Shown: in pieces, positions 38,680 to 47,870 of the stretch | Numbering within the stretch: the first letter of the stretch is position 1 | How the letters are laid out: every line of letters starts with the position of its first letter | DNA from: Pseudomonas sp. AN-1 | Lineage (GTDB): Bacteria > Pseudomonadota > Gammaproteobacteria > Pseudomonadales > Pseudomonadaceae | Direction: 5' to 3' | Length of the DNA stretch: 64,000 nt | Assembly (NCBI RefSeq): GCF_034057115.1 | Contig: NZ_CP139195.1 | Location: 4,216,001 to 4,280,000 of the forward strand | Position numbers and translations under genes: made by a program | Notes under the pieces: generated by a model | What the model was told of the DNA's origin: nothing | Database searches by the model: none | The model's input: the letters and a program-made list of their open reading frames with translations, nothing else

Positions 38680-40164
38680 ATGCCTGAACATCGTCAACTG
38701 CTGCTCGGCGCCGATCCGGCCGGGCAGCCCGTCGGCCAGGCGCTGCGCCTGGCCAACCGCCACGGCCTGATCGCCGGCGCCACCGGCACCGGCAAGACCG
38801 TCACCCTGCAGCACCTGGTCGAGCAGTTCAGCGACGCCGGCGTCGCGGTGTTCGCCGCCGACATCAAGGGCGACCTGTGCGGCCTCGGTGCCGCCGGCGC
38901 GCCGCAGGGCAAGATCGCCGAACGCATCGCCGCCATGCCCTGGCTGGGCCACCGGCCGCAGGCCTATCCGGTGACCCTGTGGGACGTGGCCGGGCAGGGC
39001 GGCCACCCGCTGCGCACCACCCTGAGCGAGATGGGCCCGCTGCTGCTCGGCGCGCTGCTGGAGCTCACTGACAGCCAGCAGGCCGCGCTCTACGCCGCCT
39101 TCCGGGTGGCCGACCGCGAGGGCCTGCTGCTGCTCGATCTCAAGGACCTCAAGGCGCTGCTCAACCACCTGCAGGGCAACCCGGAACTGCTCGGCGAGGA
39201 CCGCGCGCTGTTCACCGGGCCGTCCGCCCAGGCCCTGCTGCGCAAGCTGGCGACCCTCGAGCAGCAGGGCGCCGAGGCGCTGTTCGGCGAGCCGGCACTG
39301 CAGCTGGAGGACCTGCTGCAGCCGGCGGCCGACGGCCGCGGGCGCATCCACCTGCTCGACGCCAGCCGCCTGGTGCACGAGGCGCCCAAGGTCTACGCCA
39401 CCTTCCTGCTCTGGCTGCTGGCCGAGCTGTTCGAGCAACTGCCCGAGCGCGGCGACGCCGACCAGCCCCTGCTGGCGCTGTTCTTCGACGAGGCGCACCT
39501 GCTGTTCGCCGGCACGCCGAAGGCGCTGCAGGAGCGCCTCGAGCAGGTGGTGCGGCTGATCCGCTCCAAGGGCGTCGGCGTCTACTTCGTCACCCAGTCG
39601 CCGGGCGACCTGCCCGACGACATCCTCGCCCAGCTCGGCCTGCGCGTGCAGCACGGCCTGCGCGCCTTCACCGCCAGGGAGCAGAAGGCCCTGCGCGCGG
39701 TGGCCGACGGCTTCCGCCCCAACCCGGCTTTCGACAGCCTGGCCGTGCTCACCGAGCTGGGCATCGGCGAGGCGCTGGTCGGCACCCTGGAGGACAAGGG
39801 CACCCCGGCCATGGTGCAGCGGGTGGCCATCGCCCCGCCGCAGTCGCGCATCGGCCCGCTCGGCGAGAGCGAGCGCGCCGCGCTGCTGCGTGCCTCGCCG
39901 CTGGCCGGGCGCTATGACCGGCCGGTGGACCGCGAGTCGGCCTACGAGCTGCTCAGCGCCCGCGCCGCCCAGGCCGAAGCGCCCGCGCCGGCCGGCAGAG
40001 GCCAGGCCGCGGCGCAGGACAGGTCGCTGGGCGACATGGCCGGCGAGCTGCTCGGCAGCGCGGTCGGCCAGGCGATGAAGAGCGCGGTACGCCAGGCCGC
40101 CAACCAGATCGGCCGCGAGCTGGTGCGCGGGCTGATGGGCTCGCTGCTCGGCAAGCGGCGCTGA
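38680..40164 (+). CDS. HerA-like (DUF853) ATPase
   Basis: This 494-residue protein matches the bacterial DUF853/YjgR family of HerA-FtsK-like P-loop ATPases. Walker A is AGATGTGKT near residue 34, Walker B is LLALFFDEAHLLF near residue 265, and GVYFVTQSPGDLPDDILAQLGLRVQHGLRAFT is the typical family signature. An Ala/Gln-rich linker and a GSAVGQAMKSAVRQAANQIGRELVRGLMGSLLG tail follow. The role is not established; relatives in HerA-NurA systems process DNA, but no nuclease gene is beside it. The ATG at 38680 was chosen over the out-of-frame ATG at 38673. Confidence 0.85.
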   Translation: MPEHRQLLLGADPAGQPVGQALRLANRHGLIAGATGTGKTVTLQHLVEQFSDAGVAVFAADIKGDLCGLGAAGAPQGKIAERIAAMPWLGHRPQAYPVTLWDVAGQGGHPLRTTLSEMGPLLLGALLELTDSQQAALYAAFRVADREGLLLLDLKDLKALLNHLQGNPELLGEDRALFTGPSAQALLRKLATLEQQGAEALFGEPALQLEDLLQPAADGRGRIHLLDASRLVHEAPKVYATFLLWLLAELFEQLPERGDADQPLLALFFDEAHLLFAGTPKALQERLEQVVRLIRSKGVGVYFVTQSPGDLPDDILAQLGLRVQHGLRAFTAREQKALRAVADGFRPNPAFDSLAVLTELGIGEALVGTLEDKGTPAMVQRVAIAPPQSRIGPLGESERAALLRASPLAGRYDRPVDRESAYELLSARAAQAEAPAPAGRGQAAAQDRSLGDMAGELLGSAVGQAMKSAVRQAANQIGRELVRGLMGSLLGKRR

Positions 40165-40301
40165 GCACGGCTGCGACCTGGCGCATGGACAGCCCGGCGC
40201 CGTCTGGCATAGCCTCCGGCGGCCGGGCAGGCGCGTGGGCGGGGTGGGGCCACCCGTGCTGCGTGCTGCCCGCCATCGTCCGCCAGGGGAGGAGCCCCGC
40301 C

Positions 40302-41906
40302 ATGCGTCTGCGAGCTGCCGTAGTCCTGCTGTTTCCCGCCTGCCTCAGCACCGGCGTGCTGGCCGAGGGCGCGCCGCCGATCACGGCGGTGGTGCTGCAT
40401 CCGGGCAGTGCCACCGTGGTGCGGACCGCGCAGGTCACCCCCGGGATGACCGAGGTGGTGTTCGCCGGCCTGCCGGCCCAGTTCGACCTGCAGACCCTGC
40501 GCGCCGAGGCCGGCGCCCACGTGCGGGTGGGTCAGGTGGTCACCCGCGATGCCGCGCGCGGCGACGCCTTCAATCCGGCGGAGGCCGATCTGGAGGGGCG
40601 CATCCTCGCCCTGCAGGACCGGCAGGCGGCAGTCGATGCCGAGATCGCCGCGGCCGAGCTGGTCGGGCGCTACCTGGAGCGCTTCGGTGCGGGCGGCTCC
40701 GGCGAAGGCGAGGCATCTGCCCTGCCCGACGATCCCAAGATTCTCGCCGGACTGGTGCAGACCCTCGGGCAGAGCGCGCGCGAATCGCTGGCCGCCATCC
40801 AGCGGCTGAACGTGGAGAAGCGCGAGTTCGGCAAGCAGATCGAGGTGCTGCAGCGCGAGCTGGAGGGCCTGCGCAGCGGGGCGCGCGACACGCGCAGCGT
40901 CACCGTGCAGCTCAGCGCGCAGCGCCCCGGCGAGCTGCGCCTCAGCTATCAGGTGGCGAATGCCGGCTGGCAGCCGGCCTACCGGGTGAGCCTGGACAGC
41001 GCGGCCTCGCGCCTGGAGCTGGAGCGCCTGGCCAGCGTGGCGCAGCGGACCGGCGAGGACTGGCAGGGCGTGCGCCTGACCCTGTCCACCACCCAGCCGC
41101 GGCTGTCGCCCGCCGCCCCCGAGCCGCAGCCCTGGCTGCTCACCTGGCAGCCGCCGGTGCCGGCGCAGTTGTCCAGGGCCGAGTCGCGGGTCATGCCGGC
41201 CCCCGCCGCGCCGCTGGCCGGCGTCGCCGCGCGCGAGGCGCTCGCTGACGAGGAGGGGTTCCAGCCGCCGAGCTTCGTCAGTCACGGTGCCTTCGCCAGC
41301 GAATTCGAAGTGCCGACGCCGGTCAGCCTGCCGGCCGACGGTCGTGCGCTGGCGGTCAGCCTGGGCACGGAGAGCCTCGTCGCCCGCCAGTACCTGCGCA
41401 TCGCGCCGCGCGTCGAGCAGGCGGCGGTGGTGGTGGCCGAGGCCGAGCGTCCCGAGGGCGTCTGGCTGCCCGGCGATGTCCAGCTGTTCCGCGATGGCAG
41501 CTACGTGGGCCGCGCCCACTGGAATCCGGCCGGCAACGAGCGCTTCGTGTTCTCCTTCGGTCGCGACGACCAGTTGCGCGTGGCCGTCGACCAGGTCGAG
41601 GGACAGGCGGGCAGCACCGGGGTGTTCGACAAGCGCCGCGAGCGGCGGGTCGCCGAGGTGTTCACCCTCACCAACACCCACAAGCGTCCGGTGGAGGTGC
41701 TGCTGCTCGAATCCTCGCCGGTCAGCGGCTCCGAGGAAGTGCGCGTGCGCACGGCCTTCGACCCCGCGCCCACGCAGCAGGCCTGGCAGCAGCGCCGCGG
41801 CGTGGTCGCCTGGGAGCGCAGGCTGGCCGCCGGCGAGAGCGCCCGCTTCGGTGTCGACTACCGCATCGAATATCCGCTGGACGGCTACGTCGGCGGGCTG
41901 GAGTAG
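40302..41906 (+). CDS. DUF4139 domain exported protein
   Basis: This 534-residue protein has a signal peptide (MRLRAAVVLLFPACLSTGVLAEG), an N-terminal DUF4140-like beta domain, a coiled-coil of about 100 residues and a C-terminal DUF4139 domain (LSYQVANAGWQPAYRVSLDS; DGYVGGLE end). It belongs to the mucoidy-inhibitor-A-like family, whose biochemical function is not established. AGGGGAGGA lies eight bases before the ATG. It is transcribed in the same direction as the HerA-like gene, 137 bases away. Confidence 0.8.
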   Translation: MRLRAAVVLLFPACLSTGVLAEGAPPITAVVLHPGSATVVRTAQVTPGMTEVVFAGLPAQFDLQTLRAEAGAHVRVGQVVTRDAARGDAFNPAEADLEGRILALQDRQAAVDAEIAAAELVGRYLERFGAGGSGEGEASALPDDPKILAGLVQTLGQSARESLAAIQRLNVEKREFGKQIEVLQRELEGLRSGARDTRSVTVQLSAQRPGELRLSYQVANAGWQPAYRVSLDSAASRLELERLASVAQRTGEDWQGVRLTLSTTQPRLSPAAPEPQPWLLTWQPPVPAQLSRAESRVMPAPAAPLAGVAAREALADEEGFQPPSFVSHGAFASEFEVPTPVSLPADGRALAVSLGTESLVARQYLRIAPRVEQAAVVVAEAERPEGVWLPGDVQLFRDGSYVGRAHWNPAGNERFVFSFGRDDQLRVAVDQVEGQAGSTGVFDKRRERRVAEVFTLTNTHKRPVEVLLLESSPVSGSEEVRVRTAFDPAPTQQAWQQRRGVVAWERRLAAGESARFGVDYRIEYPLDGYVGGLE

Positions 41907-41941
41907 GGGGGCGGCGTCGCGGGGACGCCTCCGCTCGGTGT

Positions 41942-42376
41942 TCAGCCCGGCGGCTCGGCGATCTTCAGGCGCTGCCAGATCTGTTCGCCGTCCTGGATGG
42001 CGAGGTGGATCGGCGACAGGGAGAACTGGTGCAGCTGCAGCACCGCCATGCAGTCCTGCCACTGCTCGATTTCCAGGCGCCGCAGCTTCGACAGGTTGAA
42101 GGGATGTTCCTGGCCCTTCCACAGGGCGAGCAGGAAGTCTCGGCAGATTTCGCTCTGCCCGTCGCCGGTGCCGTGCAGGGCCGCTTGCAGCAGCCTGACC
42201 AGGGCCTCCTGGGCCTGGGGAACCTGTGCGCTTTGCTGGGCATTCCAGCGCTCGTGGCGCGCCATGCGTGCCGCAATGACACGCTCGATCTCGGCTTCCT
42301 CGCGGGCGCGGCGGGCGCGCTCTATATCGTTGGCCGGGCGCTTGATCGGGAGGGGAACTATCCTTTCGTTGCTCAT
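41942..42376 (-). CDS. Conserved hypothetical protein
   Basis: This 144-residue soluble protein is mostly helical with a strongly basic/acidic N-terminal half (IERARRAREEAEIERVIAARMARHERW). The conserved-looking part is LLQAALHGTGDGQSEICRDFLLALWKGQEHPFNLSKLRRLE. I recognise no domain with certainty. Its codon use is more relaxed than its neighbours'. GGGAGG lies before the ATG. It is convergent with the DUF4139 gene. Confidence 0.7.
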   Translation of the reverse strand: MSNERIVPLPIKRPANDIERARRAREEAEIERVIAARMARHERWNAQQSAQVPQAQEALVRLLQAALHGTGDGQSEICRDFLLALWKGQEHPFNLSKLRRLEIEQWQDCMAVLQLHQFSLSPIHLAIQDGEQIWQRLKIAEPPG

Positions 42377-42617
42377 GTGAACCTCCCTTCCCCGGCCGAT
42401 GGTGGTGCGAATATCGCCTGTCGCCTCGGCCTTCGGGGAACAACTCAGACAAGTCTGCTGAGAATCGCTTTCAAGTCAAGTTGACGACTGAAAATTGACG
42501 TTCAACGAACAGCTGGCTTGAGCGAGGTGATTTTATCAAGGTCGAAACCGCGATGTCCCCACGGGGATGGTGGAATTGACAGATTTCGTGATCTGGTGAC
42601 GCTATATGGGCGGCGTT
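42377..42617. other. AT-richer intergenic stretch
   Basis: This 241-base gap between the hypothetical gene (leftward) and the end of the hydrolase gene (also leftward) has distinctly lower G+C, especially 42,470-42,620. It should hold the promoter of the hypothetical gene. I find no reading frame with coding character and no repeat. Confidence 0.4.
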
Positions 42618-43388
42618 TTAATGTCGCATTTCCGGCATGGGCATGCCGTGCGCGTCAAGCCATTCGGCGATCCGCGTGACCACCCAGGGGCCGTCGTCCA
42701 GCGGCAGGTCGTGGCCGGCGGCGGCATGCCGGGCGTGCGGCAGCTGCCAGCGGGCCGCCAGCTGCGCCGAACAGCGCGGATCGACCAGCGCGTCGCGCTC
42801 GCCGCTGAGCAGCAGCAGCGGTGGCTCCGGGCGCTGCGCCGGCAGCCGGAAGCGCGCTGCCGCCGCCAGCTGGCGCAGGGCGTTGCCGGGAGCGACCGGA
42901 TGGCGGCGGCGCAGCGCCACCCAGTCGTCCAGCACCCGCGGGTCGGCGCGCGCACTGGTCAGGCGCAGGATGGCCGCCTCCTTGTCGCGGGCATCGCCGC
43001 CGGCCAGCACGCCGAGCAGTCGCGGGTAGCCGGCCGGGCGCAGGCGCCGGTAGAAGGGGCTGAGTCCGGCGAAGCTGGCGTTGATCAGCACCGCGCCGGC
43101 CACCTCGGCGGGATGGGCGGCGGCCCAGGCCAGCGCCACCATCGCCCCCAGCGACATGGCCAGCAGGTGCAGGGGGCCGTCGACGCCCTCGGCGGCCAGG
43201 CGGGCGCGACAGTCGTCGACCATCGCCGCGACCTGCAGCGGGCTGCGCTCCCGGTGCCGCACGCCGTTGCCGGGCAGGTCGAGGGCGAGGATGCGCGCCT
43301 GCGGCAGGCGAGCCGCCAGCAGGGCAGGGAACTCGCCCCAGTGGCCGCTCTCGCGGGTCAGGCCGCGCAGCAGGATCCAGGTGGCCAT
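42618..43388 (-). CDS. Alpha/beta hydrolase
   Basis: This 256-residue alpha/beta-hydrolase-fold protein has the nucleophile elbow AMSLGAM (Ser near residue 79), an oxyanion region RGLTRESGHW, acid Asp in LSGERDALVDPR and a late HAAAGHDLPLDD with the catalytic His. No signal peptide is seen, so it is cytoplasmic. The substrate cannot be predicted. It follows the M14 peptidase gene by two bases on the same strand, so the two are co-transcribed. Confidence 0.85.
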   Translation of the reverse strand: MATWILLRGLTRESGHWGEFPALLAARLPQARILALDLPGNGVRHRERSPLQVAAMVDDCRARLAAEGVDGPLHLLAMSLGAMVALAWAAAHPAEVAGAVLINASFAGLSPFYRRLRPAGYPRLLGVLAGGDARDKEAAILRLTSARADPRVLDDWVALRRRHPVAPGNALRQLAAAARFRLPAQRPEPPLLLLSGERDALVDPRCSAQLAARWQLPHARHAAAGHDLPLDDGPWVVTRIAEWLDAHGMPMPEMRH

Positions 43389-43390
43389 GG

Positions 43391-44410
43391 CTAGCACCAC
43401 GGATACCAGCGGCGCAGGGCCTGCTGGCGATGCTGTTCGCGCGCCTCGCCGACCGGGCACCAGCCCTGGTGGCCGCAGGCGGCGCGACCGACGAAGTCCA
43501 GCCATTCCACCTGGCGTCGCAGCACGCGCGCCTCGCGGTGGCCGAGCAACGGGTTGAACAGGCCCTGCATCGACAGCAACTGGCGCGGGTTCTTCTTCAC
43601 CCACAGCCAGGAGCCCATCTCCAGGGTCAACGGCAGGTGCACGCGCCCGGGATCGCTCAGGGCGCGCTGGTAGAGGTGGTCCCACAGGTCGCCGTGGGCG
43701 AGGTACTGGCAGCTCTGCGGCTCGAACAGGTAGGTGTGGTGGCGGTGGGTCTGGTCGAGGATCTCGCTCAGCGCGTGCATCTCCGCCAGGTGCGGGATGG
43801 GCGCGCGGGTGCTGGCATAGGGAAACCAGATGCGGTCGCAGAGGCCGAAGCCGGAGTGGCAGTCCACGGCGATGCTGAAGCGGTGGCTGAGCAGCTCCTC
43901 CTCGACCAGGTTGCACAGCGCCTGGCTTTCCGCCTGCATCGGCGCGCCGTGCGGGCCGCGGTACCAGGGCAGGCGCGCACTCAGGCGCTGGCCGCCGACC
44001 AGGAAGGGCACGCGCTGCTGCGCCTCGACCGGCGCGTTGCGCATCAGGTCGACGCCCTGCGGATTGGCGCGGGTGCCGCGCCACAGGCCGCCGGGATTGA
44101 CCACCGGCATGAACACCATGCGCATGCGCTCGAGCTGCTGCTGCAGCAGCGGATCCCAGCGCAGGCGCGCCGCCAGGCTGCGCAGGAAGGCCAGCACCAC
44201 GCTGGCGCCGATGCGCTCGAGGCCGTGCACGCCGCCGAAGTAGCCGACCGCCGGTGCCCCGGGGGCGGGATTGCCCAGGCTGATCGCGTATACCGGCAGG
44301 CTGCGCGCCTCGACCTCGACCCGGCACAGCTCCCGCACCTGCAGCGGGTTGCCGAGCTTGTCGATCAGGCGTTCGAGTTCGACCAGTTCGCTGGGCTCGC
44401 TGGCAGGCAT
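43391..44410 (-). CDS. M14-family zinc carboxypeptidase-like protein
   Basis: This 339-residue protein has the zinc-binding HxxE in GGVHGLERIG near residue 62, a second conserved DCHSGFG near residue 190, which includes the third zinc ligand, and TLEMGSW with a likely catalytic Glu near residue 283. These match M14 metallopeptidases of the succinylglutamate desuccinylase/DUF2817 type. There is no signal peptide. It is operonic with the alpha/beta hydrolase. The substrate is unknown; peptide or amide hydrolysis is the family expectation. Confidence 0.8.
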   Translation of the reverse strand: MPASEPSELVELERLIDKLGNPLQVRELCRVEVEARSLPVYAISLGNPAPGAPAVGYFGGVHGLERIGASVVLAFLRSLAARLRWDPLLQQQLERMRMVFMPVVNPGGLWRGTRANPQGVDLMRNAPVEAQQRVPFLVGGQRLSARLPWYRGPHGAPMQAESQALCNLVEEELLSHRFSIAVDCHSGFGLCDRIWFPYASTRAPIPHLAEMHALSEILDQTHRHHTYLFEPQSCQYLAHGDLWDHLYQRALSDPGRVHLPLTLEMGSWLWVKKNPRQLLSMQGLFNPLLGHREARVLRRQVEWLDFVGRAACGHQGWCPVGEAREQHRQQALRRWYPWC

Positions 44411-44574
44411 GCGACCTCCGGGGCACAGGGCGGGACATCTCTTGCTCAGTTTAGGCGCCGGCTGCCGGAGTCTCGGGCGATCGGTGCGCGCGGCGTCCTT
44501 GCAGGCCCCTGCGGCGGCGACTTTACTTGCCTAGGTACCGTTCCTCGAAGAGTCCCGCTGGCGAGGTGCCTGTC

Positions 44575-45237
44575 ATGCCACGTTCCCTGCCGTCGTCCGT
44601 CCGTCCCCGCGCCATCGCCGTCAGCGCGCCTGCCCAGCGCCTGTCGCACCTCCTGCTGGGCGCGGCGTTGCTGGTTGCCCTGGCGGAGGCCGCGCAGGTC
44701 CGTGCCGATGCCTTGCCCGAGGCCGCGGCGCCGCAGGCCCACGCCAGCTTTCTCGCCATGTCGGCGGTGAGCCCCGAGTATCAGCGGGCCCGGCTGTCCA
44801 CGGCCCTGCAGTTCGCCACGGCGCCGGAGGAGCCCGGGGCCAGCGCCACCTTCGGCTGGCTGGAGGCGACCGGCGAGGTCCTGCTGATGAGCCATGGCCC
44901 CTATCCCTCCGCCGTCGCCCGGGCGCGCAGCGAGCGGGAAGTGGAAAGCGCGATGCCGATCCGCGCGCTCGGCGAGCTGCCGCGCTACCTGATGATCTGC
45001 AGCTGGAAGGCGGCCGACGGCGAGGCCCAGCCGGTGACGCTGGCCTTTGCCGAGCGCGACGACGCCAATGGCCGCCAGTCCAACACCCGCGACTACGCGA
45101 GCCTCAGCGTGCCCTGGGTGCCGACCGCCGCGCGGCGGGCGCAGCAGGTCTTCGCCGGCCACGACTGGTGCGGCGAGATCGCCCGCAGCGGGCAGTCGTC
45201 GGCGCTGCTCTGGCAGGCCGACACGGCCCGGCGCTAG
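44575..45237 (+). CDS. Exported protein of unknown function
   Basis: This 220-residue protein has an extended N-terminal region and hydrophobic segment (HLLLGALLLV-type, residues 25-38) ending VRADALPEA, which reads as a signal peptide with cleavage near RADA. The remainder is a single soluble domain with few cysteines (MICSWK; HDWCGEI, a possible disulfide). I recognise no family. I chose the ATG at 44575 with GAGGTG upstream over an in-frame TTG at 44527. Confidence 0.6.
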   Translation: MPRSLPSSVRPRAIAVSAPAQRLSHLLLGAALLVALAEAAQVRADALPEAAAPQAHASFLAMSAVSPEYQRARLSTALQFATAPEEPGASATFGWLEATGEVLLMSHGPYPSAVARARSEREVESAMPIRALGELPRYLMICSWKAADGEAQPVTLAFAERDDANGRQSNTRDYASLSVPWVPTAARRAQQVFAGHDWCGEIARSGQSSALLWQADTARR

Positions 45238-45297
45238 GGGCCGACCCGGCGGTTTCTTTCCGGCCCGCCGCTGCGCGCTGCCTGCCATTCCGTCGCC

Positions 45298-46050
45298 ATG
45301 GTCAGCGCCACCTTCCGCTTCTACGAGGAACTCAACGACTTCCTGCCGGCCGAGCGCCGGCGGCAGGCGTTCAGCTGCGAATGCGCGCGGGCGGCCACCG
45401 TCAAGCACATGATCGAGGCGCTCGGCGTGCCGCACACCGAGGTCGAGCTGGTGCTGGTCAACGGCGAGTCGGTGGACTTCGCCCGGCAGCTCGCCGACGG
45501 CGACCGGGTGGCGGTCTACCCGCGTTTCGAGAGCCTGGACATCACGCCGCTGCTGCGCGTGCGTGCCCGGCCGCTGCGCGTGCTGCGCTTCATCGCCGAC
45601 GCCCACCTCGGCGGCCTGGCCCGCCTGCTGCGCATGAGCGGCTTCGACACCCTCTACGACAACGACTTCGAGGACGGCCAGATCGCCGCGCTGGCCGCCG
45701 CCGAGCAGCGCATCGTGCTGACCCGCGACCGCGAGCTGCTCAAGCGGCGCATCGTCAGCCACGGCTGCTACGTGCACGCGCTCAAGCCGGCGCTGCAGCT
45801 GCGCGAGCTGTTCGAGCGCCTCGACCTGGCGCGCAGCGCGCGGCCGTTCACCCTGTGCGTGCACTGCAACCTGCCGCTGCACGAACTCGACACCGAGCAG
45901 GCCCGTGCGCGCGTGCCGCCGCGCGCCGCCTGGCTGTACTCGCGCTTTCTCGGCTGCGATGCCTGCCAGCGCATCTACTGGGAGGGTTCGCACTGGCGCA
46001 ACATGTGCGCGCTGCTCGGACCGCTGCTGGCGCGCGGCGGGCAAGCCTGA
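45298..46050 (+). CDS. Mut7-C RNase domain protein with ubiquitin-like N-terminus
   Basis: This 250-residue protein joins a ThiS/MoaD-like beta-grasp domain (residues 1-85; ATFRFYEELNDFLP and DGDRVAVYPRFE) to a Mut7-C PIN-like domain (residues 90-250; RFIADAHLGGLARLLRMSGFDT, TRDRELLKRR). The latter ends in a four-Cys zinc ribbon, CVHCNLPL plus CDACQRIYW. PIN-like RNase activity is predicted from the Asp residues. The fused architecture recurs in proteobacteria. It has no obvious partners here. Confidence 0.88.
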   Translation: MVSATFRFYEELNDFLPAERRRQAFSCECARAATVKHMIEALGVPHTEVELVLVNGESVDFARQLADGDRVAVYPRFESLDITPLLRVRARPLRVLRFIADAHLGGLARLLRMSGFDTLYDNDFEDGQIAALAAAEQRIVLTRDRELLKRRIVSHGCYVHALKPALQLRELFERLDLARSARPFTLCVHCNLPLHELDTEQARARVPPRAAWLYSRFLGCDACQRIYWEGSHWRNMCALLGPLLARGGQA

Positions 46051-46063
46051 GCGTGTGCCCGGG

Positions 46064-46519
46064 CTATTCGATCTCGCCGCAGAACAGGTCCCAGCTGCCA
46101 TCGGCGGGGCTGTTGCGCACCAGCAGGCTGTAGCCGCCGCCACGCAGCTGTTCCAGCGGCACCTCCACCCGCTTCGACAGCCGCCAGCCGGCCTGGGCGC
46201 GGCCGATGCGGTCGGCGAGCACGATCTGGTTCATCTCCCAGGCCGGCTCGGGGCCGAGGCGGTCGCAGCGGCCGGGGTAGATGTAGGTGTACAGATGCAC
46301 CGGCCGGCTGGTGCCGTCCGGTACGCCGCCGATGATGAAGGAGATGCCGGTGCGCTCGCCCTCGGCCACCAGGGTGGCCTGGGCGATCTTGCCGGCATTG
46401 TGGTGGGTCGCCGCCAGCGGCACAGTGAGGAGCTCGCGCTCCTGCGTGGTGCCGGACCACGGGGTGCAACCCGTCCCGGCCAGCATCGCGCCGGCCAGCA
46501 GCCAGTACCTGATGGACAT
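46064..46519 (-). CDS. Putative lipoprotein of unknown function
   Basis: This 151-residue protein has a lipoprotein signal (MSIRYWLLAGAMLAGTGC-T) and a mature beta-rich domain with PVHLYTYIYPGRCDRLG and a C-terminal WDLFCGEIE; two cysteines could pair. No domain is recognised. The ATG at 46519 follows a GGCGGAGGAGACGAGCG leader with GGAGG spaced correctly. It is convergent with the Mut7-C gene. Confidence 0.65.
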   Translation of the reverse strand: MSIRYWLLAGAMLAGTGCTPWSGTTQERELLTVPLAATHHNAGKIAQATLVAEGERTGISFIIGGVPDGTSRPVHLYTYIYPGRCDRLGPEPAWEMNQIVLADRIGRAQAGWRLSKRVEVPLEQLRGGGYSLLVRNSPADGSWDLFCGEIE

Positions 46520-46614
46520 CGCTCGTCTCCTCCGCCCTGTGACCGGCGTGGTCGCCCGGCGAGCCGCCGGGCTGCCGGCCACGCCAGCCTGTGCAGCGTA
46601 GTCGACGGCGCGCG

Positions 46615-47058
46615 CTACAGCGCCCGGCGCAGCGGCCGCATCGGCGAACGGGCGAAGCCGTGGCGGGCATAGAAGCGCTGCGCCGCCACGTTGTCGTCGT
46701 CGGTGAGCAGGGTGACGCGCCGGCAGCCGCTGGCCCGCGCATGGGCGATGGCGTGTTCCAGCAGTGCCGAGCCGATCCCCGCGCCGCGCGCGCCGGCGTC
46801 GACCACCATGTCCTCGAGCAGCGCCACCCGCGCGCCGAGCGCGGTGGACACCGTGTACAGCAGGTTGACCATGGCGACGACGCGGCCGCCCTCGACCGCG
46901 ACCAGGATGGCGCCGAGCCCGGGATCGGCGAGGATCGCCGCCAGACCGCGCTGCTGGGCGGCGCGGTCGGGGCTGAACTCGGCTTCCTGGGCGAAAAGTT
47001 GGGCGAGCAGGTCGCACAGGGCCGGGAGGTCGGCGGGGGTGGCGGGGCGGATGGTCAT
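46615..47058 (-). CDS. GNAT-family N-acetyltransferase
   Basis: This 147-residue protein is a complete single GNAT domain: N-terminal IRPATPADLPALCDLL, motif A VVDAGARGAGIGSALLEHAIAHARASGCRRVTLLTDDDN (acetyl-CoA pyrophosphate loop RGAGIGS) and C-terminal AAQRFYARHGF. The acceptor substrate is unknown. It is monocistronic or loosely followed by the lipoprotein gene. Confidence 0.92.
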   Translation of the reverse strand: MTIRPATPADLPALCDLLAQLFAQEAEFSPDRAAQQRGLAAILADPGLGAILVAVEGGRVVAMVNLLYTVSTALGARVALLEDMVVDAGARGAGIGSALLEHAIAHARASGCRRVTLLTDDDNVAAQRFYARHGFARSPMRPLRRAL

Positions 47059-47110
47059 GGGCGTGGCTCCGGAGGGGGGAGCGCAAGTCCCAGCAGGAAG
47101 CGCGCCAATC

Positions 47111-47662
47111 CTAGTCCGGCGCCCGGTAGACGCTGCACTGCCAGTAGCCGCTGGCCGGCTGGCGCGGTCCCTGCCAGCCGAGGGCGCGCAGTTCGCGGGC
47201 GATCAGCTGGCCCATCAGGCCATGGCCGACCAGCAGGACCGAGCCGTGCCGGCGGGCCAGTTCGACCAGCCGCTGCGCGGCCTGGCGGGCGCGCAGCGCG
47301 GTGGCGGGGGCGGGCCGGGCGGGGCCGGGGAAGCGGGCCAGGCGGAACATCGCCGCCCAGGCCAGCGGCGGCAGCCGGGTGTCCAGCCAGGCCGGCCAGG
47401 GCGGCTCGGCCTCGCGGAACAGCGCCTCGCCGAGCACCGCCCGCCCCGGCGCCAGGCGCTGCGCCGACTCCGTGCAGCGGAGCAGGTCGCTGCAGGCCAG
47501 CACGCCGACGGCAGCCGCCTGCGCCCGGATCGCCGCCGGCACCGCGCCGGGCGCCAGGCCGGCCGCGTCGTAGAGGCGCAGCCATTCCTGCAGCGCCATC
47601 GGCCTGAACCAGGAGTCGAGGCGCAGCTCCGGCTGGCCGTGGCGGGCGAGAATGATCTGCAT
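47111..47662 (-). CDS. Histidine phosphatase family protein
   Basis: This 183-residue protein starts MQIILARHGQPEL, giving the RHG phosphohistidine motif at residues 7-9. The second catalytic His is in VLLVGHGLMGQL near residue 145. It is a compact phosphoglycerate-mutase-like domain. The substrate is unknown. I chose the ATG at 47662 since it places RHG where the family has it. Confidence 0.88.
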   Translation of the reverse strand: MQIILARHGQPELRLDSWFRPMALQEWLRLYDAAGLAPGAVPAAIRAQAAAVGVLACSDLLRCTESAQRLAPGRAVLGEALFREAEPPWPAWLDTRLPPLAWAAMFRLARFPGPARPAPATALRARQAAQRLVELARRHGSVLLVGHGLMGQLIARELRALGWQGPRQPASGYWQCSVYRAPD

Positions 47663-47870
47663 GGCGCCTTCCGTGCGGCGGTTTCCTCCAGCCACTATAG
47701 CCGGCGTGTGCGCCGTTCGGCCGGCGAGCCGAGGGCGGCCCCGGCAGTAGTCCCGACCGGCTCGCGCCGCTGCTGGACAAATCGCCGGCTGCTGCGCATA
47801 ACGCTGGTGCGGCTGTGGCAGTCGCGCGGCGCCACGAGGGCGACGCTTCCCCCTGAATGGAGATTCGTGA

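Noticed and set aside
38680-40164. A HerA-NurA or HerA-Sir2 type phage-defence system
   Set aside because: The ATPase belongs to the DUF853/YjgR branch, and no nuclease, Sir2 or other effector gene lies beside it.
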